From Streptomyces cynarae (GTDB lineage: Bacteria > Actinomycetota > Actinomycetes > Streptomycetales > Streptomycetaceae): DNA of 64,000 nucleotides. Each line of letters starts with the position of its first letter. Positions within the stretch are counted from its first letter, which is position 1. The position numbers and the translations under genes are program-made. The DNA lies in the NCBI RefSeq assembly GCF_025642135.1, contig NZ_CP106793.1:1054001-1118000 (forward strand). Direction: 5' to 3'. Of the stretch, positions 46,223 through 55,478 are shown piece after piece. Below the pieces are notes generated by a model that was not told the origin of the DNA, made no database searches, and was given only the letters and a program-made list of their open reading frames with translations.

Positions 46223-46590
46223 GCGCGGCACCGGACGACGGGGCACCGCACGCCGAGGGCCCCGCGCTCGCCGCCGAAGTCGAGGGTTACCTGCTCGCCC
46301 ACGCCGAGTACGACAGGGCGCACCGCGAGGCCGAGGCCCTGTGCGCCCGGCTCCCCTGGCTGACGACCGCACAGGCCGAGGACCTGGTACGCCACTACGT
46401 CACCCAGCGTCTCGACATCACCCGTCAGACGCTGGCCGTCATCGCCCGGCGCGCCCGGGAGCTGCGGGACGAGTACGAGGCCCGGTACACCGCACTGCGG
46501 CGCGCTCTGTTCAAGGCCCACGCGGCGTGCGCCTGCGCGCTCCTCGGCATCACAGGCCTGATCACGGCCCTGTGCGCCCTGACACGGTGA
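46219..46590 (+). CDS. small C-terminally anchored protein coupled to ctaD (123 aa)
   Basis: Starts at GTG 46219, overlapping the ctaD stop by 4 bp. Residues 15-95 are helical and charged with heptad-like spacing ([40 protein letters not shown]), probably a coiled coil, and the last 25 residues form one transmembrane helix with three Cys/Ala-rich turns ([20 protein letters not shown]). No family recognised. Coupling to ctaD suggests an oxidase accessory or assembly protein. A strong terminator follows. Confidence 0.7.
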   Translation: MSAAPDDGAPHAEGPALAAEVEGYLLAHAEYDRAHREAEALCARLPWLTTAQAEDLVRHYVTQRLDITRQTLAVIARRARELRDEYEARYTALRRALFKAHAACACALLGITGLITALCALTR

Positions 46591-46605
46591 GCCCCCCGCA
46601 CACCT

Positions 46606-46645
46606 CCTCCTGTGACGCACGACACAGGAGGCTGAACAAGTTTTT
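46606..46645 (+). terminator. rho-independent-type terminator after the ctaD unit
   Basis: CCTCCTGTG (46606-46614) pairs with CACAGGAGG (46623-46631) over 9 bp with an 8-base loop, and TTTTT lies at 46641-46645. It comes 16 bp after the small gene's stop. Confidence 0.75.
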
Positions 46646-46718
46646 CCCAAAGCAATGATCGATGCGGCTGGCGCCTACGTACCTCCTGCTGTACAAGCCG
46701 CTCGCGCATGGAGGCAGC

Positions 46719-47459
46719 ATGCCCATATCCCGCAACATCGCAGGAACCCTCTTCGTGGCCGGGGCGCTGGGCCTGACTCTCACCGCTCTCGCCTACCCCG
46801 CCATGCTCGGGGTCCAGACCACGTCCAGCTCTCCGGACCGGATCATCGCCAACACCCGGTACGGCCCGCTGACCGAGGCCGACCGCGACTTCGTGGTCAA
46901 GGTGCGTTCCGCGGGGCTGTGGGAGTACCCCCTGGGCGAGATCTCGCTGAAGAAGGGCTCGTCGCCGGAGATGCGGGAAGCCGGCAAGCACCTGATCGTC
47001 GGGCACGCCGGACTCGACGAGATGTGCCGCAAGATCGCCCCGGAACTGGGCATCGCCCTGCCCAACCGGGCGACACCGCAACAGCAGCAGTTCGTGGCGA
47101 CCGCGGATGCGGCCAACGGCAAGGAGTTCGACTCCACCGCCGCGAACATCATGCGTGTGACCCACGGCCAGATCTTCCCGGTGATCGCCAAGATCCGTGC
47201 CACCACCAAGAACACGCTGGTGCGTCAGCTCGCCGACCTGGCCAACGACACCGTCCTGGACCACCTGACCATGATGGAGAAGACGGGCACGGTCAACTTC
47301 GAGCAGGCCAACTTCCAGCAGACCACCCCGCCCAAGCTCCCCAAGGACCAGCTCACCCCTCCGGCGCCCCAGCCCGGAGAGCCGATGGTCGTCCTCACTC
47401 CGCGCCCGGACCTGAACGTCAACACGGCCTCCCCCACGCCCAGTCCGTCGGCCAACTGA
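46719..47459 (+). CDS. secreted DUF4142 (ferritin-like fold) protein
   Basis: A 246-residue protein that starts at ATG 46719 with GGAGG 4 bases upstream; the open frame further upstream is not needed. A signal sequence or anchor occupies residues 5-28 (IAGTLFVAGALGLTLTALAY). The DUF4142 domain follows: LTEADRDFVVKVRSAGLWE, GEISLKKGSSPEMREAGKHLIVGHAGLDE, and a second helix pair around VTHGQIFPVIAKIR. The C-terminal 50 residues are Pro/Thr-rich. DUF4142 proteins are four-helix bundles in the cell envelope; metal binding and function are mostly untested. The gene stands alone between a terminator and a convergent marR gene. Confidence 0.82.
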   Translation: MPISRNIAGTLFVAGALGLTLTALAYPAMLGVQTTSSSPDRIIANTRYGPLTEADRDFVVKVRSAGLWEYPLGEISLKKGSSPEMREAGKHLIVGHAGLDEMCRKIAPELGIALPNRATPQQQQFVATADAANGKEFDSTAANIMRVTHGQIFPVIAKIRATTKNTLVRQLADLANDTVLDHLTMMEKTGTVNFEQANFQQTTPPKLPKDQLTPPAPQPGEPMVVLTPRPDLNVNTASPTPSPSAN

Positions 47460-47492
47460 CCTCCGCCCGCGCGGCGCCGGGGGAACGGGCCG

Positions 47493-47996
47493 TCACGCGA
47501 GCGGGTGCGGCTCCGTCTCGTCCTCCGCGGGTGCCGGCGGCGCTCCGCCCGCCTCGTTGAAGGCGGCGAGGGCCTCGATGAGCGCCGCCCGACGCTCCGG
47601 CGCGAGCCTTTCGACGATCGCGGCGATCTCGGAACGGCGCCGCGCGGTGACGTCCTCCACCGTCCGCCTGCCGTCCTCGGTGAGCCGCAGCAGGGTCTCG
47701 CGCCGGTCGTCGGGGTTCGTCTGCCGGTCGGCGAGCCCGGCCGCGATGAGCCGGTCGACCATGCGCATGGCGGTGGAGGGGGCCACCTGCAGCAGGTCGG
47801 CCAGGGTGACCAGTTTGGTGGTCCCGCGGGTGGACAGCACCACCAGCATCCGGAACTGCGGGAGGGTCACCGGCTCCTCGACCTGCGCGAGGGAACGGGC
47901 GGAGATTCCCATCAGCAGCCGGGACGCGGTCATGACGGCGCGGGTCACCGCATCGACGTCGTCCCCGGCCCGCCCGGGGCTCTCACGCTGCGGCAT
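47493..47996 (-). CDS. MarR-family transcriptional regulator
   Basis: A 167-residue protein with the MarR winged helix: LPQFRMLVVLSTRGTTKLV, then LADLLQVAPSTAMRMVDRLIAAGL for recognition and the wing RQTNPDDRRETLLRLTEDG. There are no Cys residues for redox sensing, so a ligand-type sensor is more likely. It is divergent from the formate dehydrogenase operon (170 bp apart) and is therefore the obvious candidate regulator of that operon, by position only. Confidence 0.88.
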   Translation of the reverse strand: MPQRESPGRAGDDVDAVTRAVMTASRLLMGISARSLAQVEEPVTLPQFRMLVVLSTRGTTKLVTLADLLQVAPSTAMRMVDRLIAAGLADRQTNPDDRRETLLRLTEDGRRTVEDVTARRRSEIAAIVERLAPERRAALIEALAAFNEAGGAPPAPAEDETEPHPLA

Positions 47997-48166
47997 ACGC
48001 CCTTTCTACCGCGCGGCACCCGCCGCCCACCCACGCGACGCCGCCGAAACGGAGTCCCCGAGAGCGTTTCCGGCGAGCGCGCCCGGGGGACTCGTGCCAG
48101 GCTCGAACAGCGAGTGAGCGCCGAGTCGACGGGTGCCGACGACCACAGGCCGAGGAGGTTGGGGGC

Positions 48167-49213
48167 ATGACACGTGGCAGCGCCGCGGCGGCCGGCGGGG
48201 CAGGCGAGGAAGCAGTGCGCGCCAACCTGCTCTTCGGTCCGCAACCCGACGTGGCGAAGGCGGCCGGGTACACCGACACCCCGCCGCGCATGGGTTTCTT
48301 CACGGACACCTCCGTGTGCATCGGCTGCAAGGCGTGCGAGGTGGCGTGCAAGGAGTGGAACTCCGTACCCGAGGACGGCCTGGAACTGACCGGCATGTCC
48401 TACGACAACACCCAGGGGCTGGGCGCGGACACCTGGCGGCACGTGGCGTTCATCGAGCAGCGCAAACCGCTGGGCGGTCAGGAGCCCGGCACCGGTCACC
48501 AGGACGTGGACGTCTTCGACGCCGCCCGGAGCCTCGGCACCTCCGCCTCCTCCCCGGGCCCGGGAGCCACGGCCCCCACGCCCGGCTCCGCACCCGTCGG
48601 CGCACCGGCCGGGGAGATCTCGCCCGTGTCCCCGGACGGACGCACCGAACTCCGCTGGCTGATGTCCTCGGACGTCTGCAAGCACTGCACGCACGCCGCC
48701 TGTCTCGACGTGTGCCCGACCGGATCGCTGTTCCGGACGGAGTTCGGCACGGTGGTGGTCCAGGAGGACATCTGCAACGGCTGCGGGTACTGCGTGCCCG
48801 CCTGCCCGTACGGCGTCATCGACCAGCGTCCCCACGACGGGCGGGTGTGGAAGTGCACCCTGTGCTACGACCGGCTCGGCGTCGGGATGGAACCGGCGTG
48901 CGCCAAGTCCTGCCCCACCGACTCCATCCAGTTCGGCCCGCTCGACGAGCTGCGCGAACGCGCCGCCGCCCGGGTCGCCCGGCTCCACGCCGCCGGCGTC
49001 ACCGATGCCCGCCTGTACGGCGAGAACCCCGAGGACGGTGTCGGCGGTGACGGCGCGTTCTTCCTGCTGCTGGACGAGCCGGAGGTCTACGGTCTGCCGC
49101 CCGACCCGGTCGTCACCACCCGGGACCTGCCCTCGATGTGGCGGCACGCGGCGGTGGCCGCCGCATCCCTCGCGGCGCTGGCCGCCGTCAGCTTCGCCAG
49201 GAGGCCGCGATGA
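48167..49213 (+). CDS. fdhB: formate dehydrogenase iron-sulfur (beta) subunit
   Basis: A 348-residue protein that starts at ATG 48167 behind GAGGAGG. Four [4Fe-4S] sites can be read: CIGCKACEVACKEWN, CKHCTHAACLDVCPTGSL, CNGCGYCVPACPYGVID and CTLCYDRLG with PACAKSCPTDSI. A Ser/Pro/Ala-rich insert of about 55 residues (roughly 105-160) separates the first pair of motifs from the next. A single C-terminal transmembrane helix (AAVAAASLAALAAVSFARR) anchors it, as in FdnH of E. coli, but there is no Tat signal on this or the catalytic subunit. It moves electrons from FdhA to the membrane partner, and overlaps that gene by 4 bp. Confidence 0.93.
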   Translation: MTRGSAAAAGGAGEEAVRANLLFGPQPDVAKAAGYTDTPPRMGFFTDTSVCIGCKACEVACKEWNSVPEDGLELTGMSYDNTQGLGADTWRHVAFIEQRKPLGGQEPGTGHQDVDVFDAARSLGTSASSPGPGATAPTPGSAPVGAPAGEISPVSPDGRTELRWLMSSDVCKHCTHAACLDVCPTGSLFRTEFGTVVVQEDICNGCGYCVPACPYGVIDQRPHDGRVWKCTLCYDRLGVGMEPACAKSCPTDSIQFGPLDELRERAAARVARLHAAGVTDARLYGENPEDGVGGDGAFFLLLDEPEVYGLPPDPVVTTRDLPSMWRHAAVAAASLAALAAVSFARRPR

Positions 49214-50238
49214 CCGGCTCCGACGTCACCCGCGACGGCGTGGAGGAGGCTCGCCCCGAACGCGAGGCCCTCACCGGCGCGCACACCGGACGCCGACGGC
49301 GACGCCGCGGTCGCGGCGAGCGGTCCATGGTGCCCGAGGCGCGGTTCTCCTCGTACTACGGCAAACCGATCCTCAACAAGCCGGTCTGGAAACCCCTCGA
49401 CATCGCGGGCTACCTCTACCTCGGCGGCCTCGCGGGCGCGTCGTCGCTGCTCGCCGCCGGGGGCCAGGCCACCGGGCGGCCGGTACTGGCCCGTACCGCG
49501 AAGCTGGGCGCCGCAAGTGCGATCTCGCTCTCGCTGGCCGCGCTCGTGCACGACCTGGGGCGCCCGGCCCGTTTCGTCAACATGCTCCGCGTCCTCAAGC
49601 CGACCTCACCGATGAGCGTCGGCTCCTGGCTGCTCGCCGGTTACGCGCCGCTGACGGTGGCCGCCGCTGCCGCCGACGTGGCGGGCCGCTACCGCATGGC
49701 CGGGGCCGCCGCCACGGCGGGCGCGGCCGTCGTGGGACCGGCGGTCGCCACCTACACCGCCGTGCTGATCTCCGACACGGCGGTGCCCACCTGGCACGAG
49801 GGCTACCGTGAGATGCCGTTCGTGTTCGCGGGATCCGCCGCGAGCGCGGCGGCCGGACTGGGCCTGGTCGGCGCCCCGGCGGCGCAGGCGGGGCCCGCGC
49901 GCCGTATGGCGGTGCTGGGTGCCGCCCTGGAGCTGGGCGCCTTCCAGCTGATGAAGCGGCGCACGGGCCTGGCGGCGGAACCGTACGAGCAGGGCAGGCC
50001 CCGTACGCTGCTGCGCGCCGCGGAGGCGCTCACGGCGGGCGGCGCCGCACTGGCGGCCCTCGCGGGCCGGCGTCCGGGCCGCGAGGGCCGCCGTCTGCCG
50101 GCGACGGCCGGCGCGGCACTGCTGGCCGGCTCGGCGGCGCTGCGGTTCGCCGTGTTCCATGCCGGGGTGGTGTCCGCCGAGGACCCCAAGTACACGGTCG
50201 TACCGCAACGGGAACGGCTGGACGCCCGCGGTCGCTGA
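49210..50238 (+). CDS. NrfD/PsrC-type membrane subunit of the formate dehydrogenase
   Basis: A 342-residue protein starting at ATG 49210, overlapping fdhB (ATGA). A basic N-terminal stretch ([10 protein letters not shown]) precedes eight or so hydrophobic segments. SYYGKPILNKPVWKPLD, GGLAGASSLLAAGG and LGRPARFVNMLRVLKPTSPMSVGSW are the usual NrfD/polysulfide reductase signatures around the quinol site. It has no haem ligands, unlike the cytochrome b subunit FdnI. It would therefore pass electrons directly from the FdhB clusters to menaquinone. The C-terminal part reads ALRFAVFHAGVVSAEDPKYTV, a typical family ending. Confidence 0.87.
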   Translation: MTGSDVTRDGVEEARPEREALTGAHTGRRRRRRGRGERSMVPEARFSSYYGKPILNKPVWKPLDIAGYLYLGGLAGASSLLAAGGQATGRPVLARTAKLGAASAISLSLAALVHDLGRPARFVNMLRVLKPTSPMSVGSWLLAGYAPLTVAAAAADVAGRYRMAGAAATAGAAVVGPAVATYTAVLISDTAVPTWHEGYREMPFVFAGSAASAAAGLGLVGAPAAQAGPARRMAVLGAALELGAFQLMKRRTGLAAEPYEQGRPRTLLRAAEALTAGGAALAALAGRRPGREGRRLPATAGAALLAGSAALRFAVFHAGVVSAEDPKYTVVPQRERLDARGR

Positions 50239-50323
50239 CGGTTCGACGCCCCTGCAGTGCGACCGTTTCGCCGGCCGCGTCGCGGGTACCCAGGACCAGC
50301 CGGGCCGGAAGGAGATGGACGGC

Positions 50324-51139
50324 ATGCCCACCCGGAGCCAGGTGTTGGACCTGCTCTCGGACGGTCTCGACTACGAGGAGGCCGGCCGGCGGCTCGGCAT
50401 ACCCGCGGGGCAGGCCTTCCTGATCGCGACGGGGCTGCCCGCGGACGGCGGCGGCACCCTCACCACCGCGGAGCAGCACCGTCCGGGTATGCCCCGGGAG
50501 TCCACCCAGCACCTGTCCGACCCGCCGTCCGAGAACCCCACCGGCAAGGAATCGGTGCACCGGTGGGTCGAGCACCGCGCCGCTGCGGACGGCCAGATGC
50601 GGCGGGCCGCCGAGCAGCGGGATCTCCGCCCGGAGGGTGAGCGGGCCCCCGGTGAGGTGCACGAGCTGACCACGGTGCTGACGCGCGACCACGACCGGGT
50701 GACGGCCCTGCTGAAGCAGGTACAGGCTCTGCCGGGCGCCAAGAAGGGCGGCTCGAAGACCCAGCGGTCGCGCAGGGGGTCCCTCGTCGGCCTGATCACC
50801 GAGGCGTTGCAGGGTCATGAGCCGGCCGAGCAGCGCCACCTCTGGCCGGCCGTACGGGACGTCCTCGAGGACGGGGACCATCTGGCGGACCAGGGACTCC
50901 GGCAGGAGCGGGAGGGGGCCGGCATCCTGGCGGCCCTGAGCGAAGCCTCACCTGACACCGAGGAGTTCGACGAACTGGTCGAGCAACTGGTGGACCGACT
51001 GCGCCGGCACGTGGCCTTCGAGGATGCCGTGTTCGCCCGCCTGCGGGAGAATCTGCCGCAGGAGGACCGGGAACGTCTCGGGTCCGGCGTCGTACGCGCC
51101 TGGGAGGCCGCACGACGAGGAACCGAACGGGAGGAGTAG
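50324..51139 (+). CDS. hemerythrin-domain protein within the formate dehydrogenase operon
   Basis: A 271-residue protein. ATG 50324 is preferred, because GGAAGGAG lies 9 bases before it but directly abuts ATG 50315. Residues 1-40 hold a small helical domain (VLDLLSDGLDYEEAGRRLGIPAG) that looks like a DNA- or protein-binding helix-turn-helix. A charged linker follows, then a hemerythrin-like bundle with LTRDHDRVTALLKQV, LQGHEPAEQRHLWPAV and LRRHVAFEDAVFARL giving His and Glu ligands. It sits between the membrane subunit and fdhA, 5 bp before the latter, so it is co-expressed. A role in oxygen sensing or protection of the Mo/W-Sec enzyme is plausible and untested. It is the second hemerythrin next to a hydrogen/formate enzyme in this window. 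Confidence 0.82.
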   Translation: MPTRSQVLDLLSDGLDYEEAGRRLGIPAGQAFLIATGLPADGGGTLTTAEQHRPGMPRESTQHLSDPPSENPTGKESVHRWVEHRAAADGQMRRAAEQRDLRPEGERAPGEVHELTTVLTRDHDRVTALLKQVQALPGAKKGGSKTQRSRRGSLVGLITEALQGHEPAEQRHLWPAVRDVLEDGDHLADQGLRQEREGAGILAALSEASPDTEEFDELVEQLVDRLRRHVAFEDAVFARLRENLPQEDRERLGSGVVRAWEAARRGTEREE

Positions 51140-51144
51140 CAGAC

Positions 51145-54100
51145 ATGGGCGTGCGCACATGGATCGACTCCTGGCCGGTCTACCGCCAGCTCAAGGGAAC
51201 CGACCCGCTGGGCCGCGGGGCCGCGGCCAAGAGCGGGACCAGCGCGCGGCTCACGCCCCGGGTCGCCACCGCCGACCGGGTGGTCAAGTCGGTGTGCCCG
51301 TACTGCGCCGTGGGCTGCGGCCAGAACGTCTACGTCGAGGACGAGCGGGTCACGCAGATCGAGGGCGACCCCGACTCCCCCGTCTCCCGCGGCCGTCTGT
51401 GCCCCAAGGGCGCCGCGAGCCTCCAGCTGACCACCGGCGACGCGCGCGAGCACCACGTCCTGTACCGGCGCCCCTACGGCACCGAGTGGGAGCGTCTCGA
51501 CCTCGACACGGCGATGGACATGATCGCCGACCGGGTGATCGCGGCGCGCCGGGCCGGCTGGGAGTGGGAGGTCGACGGGAACCGCACCCGGCGCACGCTC
51601 GGCATCGCGAGCCTCGGCGGGGCGACCCTCGACAACGAAGAGAACTACCTGATCAAGAAGCTTTTCACCGCCCTGGGAGCGATTCAGATCGAGAACCAGG
51701 CGCGTGTTTGACACTCCTCCACCGTTCCCAGTCTGGGAACCTCGTTCGGCCGCGGCGGCGCGACCACCTTCCAGCAGGACCTGCAGAACTCCGACTGCAT
51801 CGTCATCCAGGGCTCGAACATGGCCGAGTGCCATCCGGTCGGGTTCCAGTGGGTGATGGAGGCCAAGGCCCGCGGAGCGAAGGTGATCCACGTCGACCCG
51901 CGGTTCACCCGCACCAGCGCGCTGGCCGACCTCCATGTGCCGCTGCGCGCGGGTTCGGACATCGCCTTCCTGGGCGGGATCGTCAACTACGTCCTGAGCA
52001 ACGAGAAGTACTTCCGCGACTACATCGTGGCGTACACCAACGCGCCGGTGGTGCTGCGGGAGGACTTCCGGGACACCGAGGACCTCGACGGCGTCTTCTC
52101 GGGTCTGGACGCCGACAGCCGCAGCTACGACAGCCGCAGCTACGACAACAGCAGCTGGCAGTACGAGGGCACGGAGATCCAGGCGGCCTCGGGCGAACGT
52201 GACCAGGAGTACGAGGAGCGCACCCGTGGCGGCCGCTCGGTGTCGGAGGCGGCGCGCGGTGAGGCCCACGGTTCGGGTGGCGCCGCGATCCCGGAGGGCG
52301 AGCCCGAGCGCGACGAGACACTGACCCACCCGCGCTGTGTCTTCCAGGTGCTCAAGCGCCACTACGCCCGCTACACCCCGGAGATGGTCGAGCGGATCTG
52401 CGGGGTGCCGCAGGACCTGTTCCGCCAGGTGTGCGAACTCGTGTCGGAGAACTCCGGACGCGAGCGGACCACCGCCTTCGCCTACGCGGTCGGCTGGACG
52501 CAGCACACCGTCGGTGTCCAGTACATCCGCGCGGCCGCCGTGCTGCAGAGCCTGCTCGGCAACATCGGCCGTCCGGGCGGAGGCATCCTCGCCCTGCGCG
52601 GACACGCCTCCATCCAGGGTTCGACCGACATCCCCACCCTGTTTAACCTGCTGCCCGGCTACATCCCGATGCCGCACGCGCACCACAACCAGGACCTCGA
52701 CGCCTTCATCGAGGCGGAGGCGGCGCACAAGGGCTACTGGGGCAACATGCGCTCGTACCTGGTGAGCCTGCTCAAGGCGTACTGGGGCGAGGCCGCGACA
52801 CCGGACAACGACTTCTGCTTCGACTACCTGCCGCGCCTGACGGGCTCCCACTCGACCTACGAGACGGTGATGGCCCAGCTGGAGGGAACCTGCAAGGGCT
52901 ATTTCCTGATGGGTGAGAACCCGGCGGTCGGCTCGGCGAACTCCAAGATGCAGCGCCTCGGCATGGCCAACCTCGACTGGCTCGTCGTACGCGACTTCTC
53001 CCTCATCGAGTCGGCCACCTGGTGGAAGGACGGCCCCGAGATCGAGACGGGTGAGCTGCGCACGGAGGACATCCGCACCGAGGTGTTCTTCCTTCCCGCC
53101 GCGGCGCACACCGAGAAGGACGGCACCTTCACCAACACCCAGCGTCTGCTGCAGTGGCACCACCAGGCCGTCGAACCGCCCGGCGAGGCGCGCAGCGACC
53201 TGTGGTTCACCTACCACCTCGGCCGCATCATCCGGGAGAAGCTCGCCGGGTCGGCCGACGGGATGGACCGCCCGGTGCTGGACCTGACCTGGGACTACCC
53301 CACCAAGGGCGAGAACGCCGAGCCCGAGGCGGAGGCGGTCCTCGCGGAGATCAACGGCTACGACGCCGAGGGCGAACCGCTGGCCTCCTACGAACAACTC
53401 AACGACGACGGCTCCACCGCCTGCGGCTGCTGGATCTACTGCGGGGTCTACGCCGACGGCGTGAACCAGGCGGCCCGCCGCAAGCCGGGCAAGCAGCAGA
53501 ACTGGGTGGCGAACGAGTGGGGCTGGGCCTGGCCGGCCAACCGCCGCATCCTGTACAACCGGGCCTCCGCCGACCCGGACGGCAAGCCGTGGAGCGAGCG
53601 CAAGGCACTGGTGTGGTGGGACGAGGACAAGGCGCTGTGGGTGGGCCACGACATCCCCGACTTCGCGAACAACAAGTCCCCTCATCACCAGCCCCCGCCG
53701 GACGCCACGGGCGCCGAGGCGCTGTCGGGCACCGACGCGTTCATCATGCAGGCCGACGGCAAGGCCTGGCTGTTCGTGCCCTCCGGGCTCACCGACGGGC
53801 CGCTTCCCACGCACTACGAGCCGCAGGACTCGCCCTTCACCAACCTGCTGTACCCCCAGCAGCGCAATCCCGTACGGCAGTTGATGCCGACGCACCCGGA
53901 CAACCGCTACCAGCCCAGCGGCGACGAGCCGGGCACGGAGGTGTTCCCGTACGTCGCCACCACCTACCGGCTCACCGAGCACCACACCGCGGGCGGCATG
54001 TCCCGCTGGCAGCCCTACCTGGCCGAGTTGCAGCCGGAGTTCTTCTGCGAGGTGTCGCCCGAACTCGCTGCCGAGCGCGGCCTGGAGCACACCGGCTGGG

Positions 54101-54420
54101 CGACGATCGTCAGCGCCCGGAACGTCATCGAGGCGCGGGTGCTGGTGACCGACCGGGTGCCGCCGCTGACCGTGCACGGCCGCACCCTGCACCAGGTCGG
54201 TCTGCCCTACCACTGGGGGCCGAACGGCTACACCACGGGCGACGCGGCCAACGAGCTGGTGCACATGTCCCTCGACCCCAACACCCATATCCAGGAGACG
54301 AAGGCCTTCGCCGTCGACATCCGGCCCGGCCGCCGTCCCAGGGGCCCCGCGGCCGTCGAGCTGGTGCGCGCCTACCGGGCCCGGGCCGGCATCGACGACC
54401 AGACCGGTACGGAGGTCTGA
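51145..54420 (+). CDS. fdhA: formate dehydrogenase catalytic subunit, selenocysteine-containing (UGA at codon 189)
   Basis: A 1091-residue Mo/W-bis-MGD enzyme that oxidises formate to CO2. The start is ATG 51145 with GGGAGGAG upstream. Residues 50-90 bind a [4Fe-4S] cluster (CPYCAVGCGQN through GRLCPKG). The frame is interrupted by TGA at 51709-51711, exactly where formate dehydrogenases carry selenocysteine: the context reads IENQARV-U-HSSTVPSL, matching E. coli FdnG/FdhF with U followed by the catalytic His. A SECIS hairpin sits 12 bases downstream, and tRNA-Sec, selA, selB and selD lie next door. The rest shows GSNMAECHPVGFQWVMEAK, VDPRFTRTSALAD and the C-terminal MGD-binding part VGLPYHWGPNGYTTGDAANEL. 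No Tat signal, so it faces the cytoplasm. An annotation that stops at 51711 would be wrong. Confidence 0.95.
51724..51740 (+). promoter_or_regulatory. bacterial SECIS hairpin of fdhA
   Basis: GUUCCCA (51724-51730) pairs perfectly with UGGGAAC (51734-51740) around a GUC loop. It starts 12 bases after the in-frame UGA. The E. coli fdhF element has the same distance (11 bases) and a similar apical stem with an exposed GU, which SelB contacts. The hairpin lies inside the coding sequence and is translated as TVPSLGT. Confidence 0.9.
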
Positions 54421-54436
54421 ACCACCGTCGCGGAGC

Positions 54437-55444
54437 TCACTTCAGTACCACCGAGTGCGAGCCGCGCGGCACGAGTTCCCCGATCACGGGCGCGCCGGGT
54501 ACCTCCCCGGCGACGAGCAGGCCGCCGGAGGTCTGCGCGTCGGCCAGCAGCAGGCGGGTGTCGGCGTCCGTGTCCCCGAAGTCGGTGTGCGGGGTGACCC
54601 ATTCGAGGTTGCGCCGGGTGCCGCCGCTGACGTAACCGTCCCGTACGGCTTCCCGGGCGCCGTCCAGGTAAGGCACGGCGGCGGTGTCGACCACGGCGGT
54701 GACGCCGGAGGCGCGGCCCAGCTTGTGCAGATGGCCGAGGAGGCCGAAGCCGGTGACGTCGGTGGCACAGGTGACTCCGGCCGCGAGCGCGGCACGGGAT
54801 GCGTCCCGGTTGAGGGCGGCCATCGTGGCGACGGCCTGCTCGAACCGTTCGCCGGTGGCCTTGTGCCGGTTGTTGAGCACACCGATGCCCAGGGGCTTGG
54901 TCAGCGACAGGGCCAGTCCCGGCCGGCCGGCGTCGTTGCGCAGCAGCCGCTCGGGGTCGGCGACACCGGTGACGGCCATGCCGTACTTCGGTTCCGGGTC
55001 GTCCACGCTGTGCCCGCCGCCTACGTGGCAGTCCGCCTCGGTGGCGACGTCCAGTCCACCGCGCAGCACCTCGCGGGCCAGGTCGAACGGGAGCCGGTCG
55101 CGCGGCCACGCCAGCAGGTTCACGGCCAGCACAGGCCGGCCGCCCATCGCGTACACGTCGGACAGGGCGTTGGCGGCGGCGATGCGCCCCCAGTCGTAGG
55201 GGTCGTCCACGACCGGGGTGAAGAAGTCGGCGGTGCAGACGATCGCCGTCCCCCGGTGGGTGACCACGGCCGCGTCGTCGCCGGTGGCGAGGCCGACCAG
55301 CAGCGGGGTGTCGCCCCCGGCGAGCGGCGGCACGGTCAGCCCGGCGACCACCTCCTCCAGCTCTCCGGGCGGGATCTTGCAGGCGCAGCCGCCGCCATGG
55401 GCGAACTGCGTGAGGCGGACGGTCTCTTGGCGGGTCGGTGTCAT
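54437..55444 (-). CDS. selD: selenide, water dikinase (selenophosphate synthetase)
   Basis: A 335-residue enzyme that makes selenophosphate from selenide and ATP, the selenium donor for SelA. The start is ATG 55444 (MTPTRQETVRLTQF) with CAGGAG 7 bases upstream; a GTG 18 bases further up is less likely. The N-terminal catalytic loop is HGGGCACKIPPG, in which the active-site residue is Cys, not Sec, followed by Lys. Other family marks are GLATGDDAAVV, FTPVVDDPYDWGRIAAANALSD and GGGHSVDDPEPKYG. It converges on fdhA with 16 bp between the stops and lies downstream of selA-selB on the same strand, with the tRNA-Sec gene on the opposite strand between selB and selD. Confidence 0.95.
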   Translation of the reverse strand: MTPTRQETVRLTQFAHGGGCACKIPPGELEEVVAGLTVPPLAGGDTPLLVGLATGDDAAVVTHRGTAIVCTADFFTPVVDDPYDWGRIAAANALSDVYAMGGRPVLAVNLLAWPRDRLPFDLAREVLRGGLDVATEADCHVGGGHSVDDPEPKYGMAVTGVADPERLLRNDAGRPGLALSLTKPLGIGVLNNRHKATGERFEQAVATMAALNRDASRAALAAGVTCATDVTGFGLLGHLHKLGRASGVTAVVDTAAVPYLDGAREAVRDGYVSGGTRRNLEWVTPHTDFGDTDADTRLLLADAQTSGGLLVAGEVPGAPVIGELVPRGSHSVVLK

Positions 55445-55478
55445 ACCTGTCTCCTGGGGCACTAGCCTGGCGAGCGGT

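Noticed and set aside
51712..54420. fdhA as two separate genes broken by a nonsense mutation
   Set aside because: The UGA is at the exact Sec position with a SECIS hairpin and a full Sec machinery beside it; no new RBS or start follows the UGA.
54437..55444. Possible Sec codon in selD
   Set aside because: The active-site position is a Cys TGC codon in GGGCACK.
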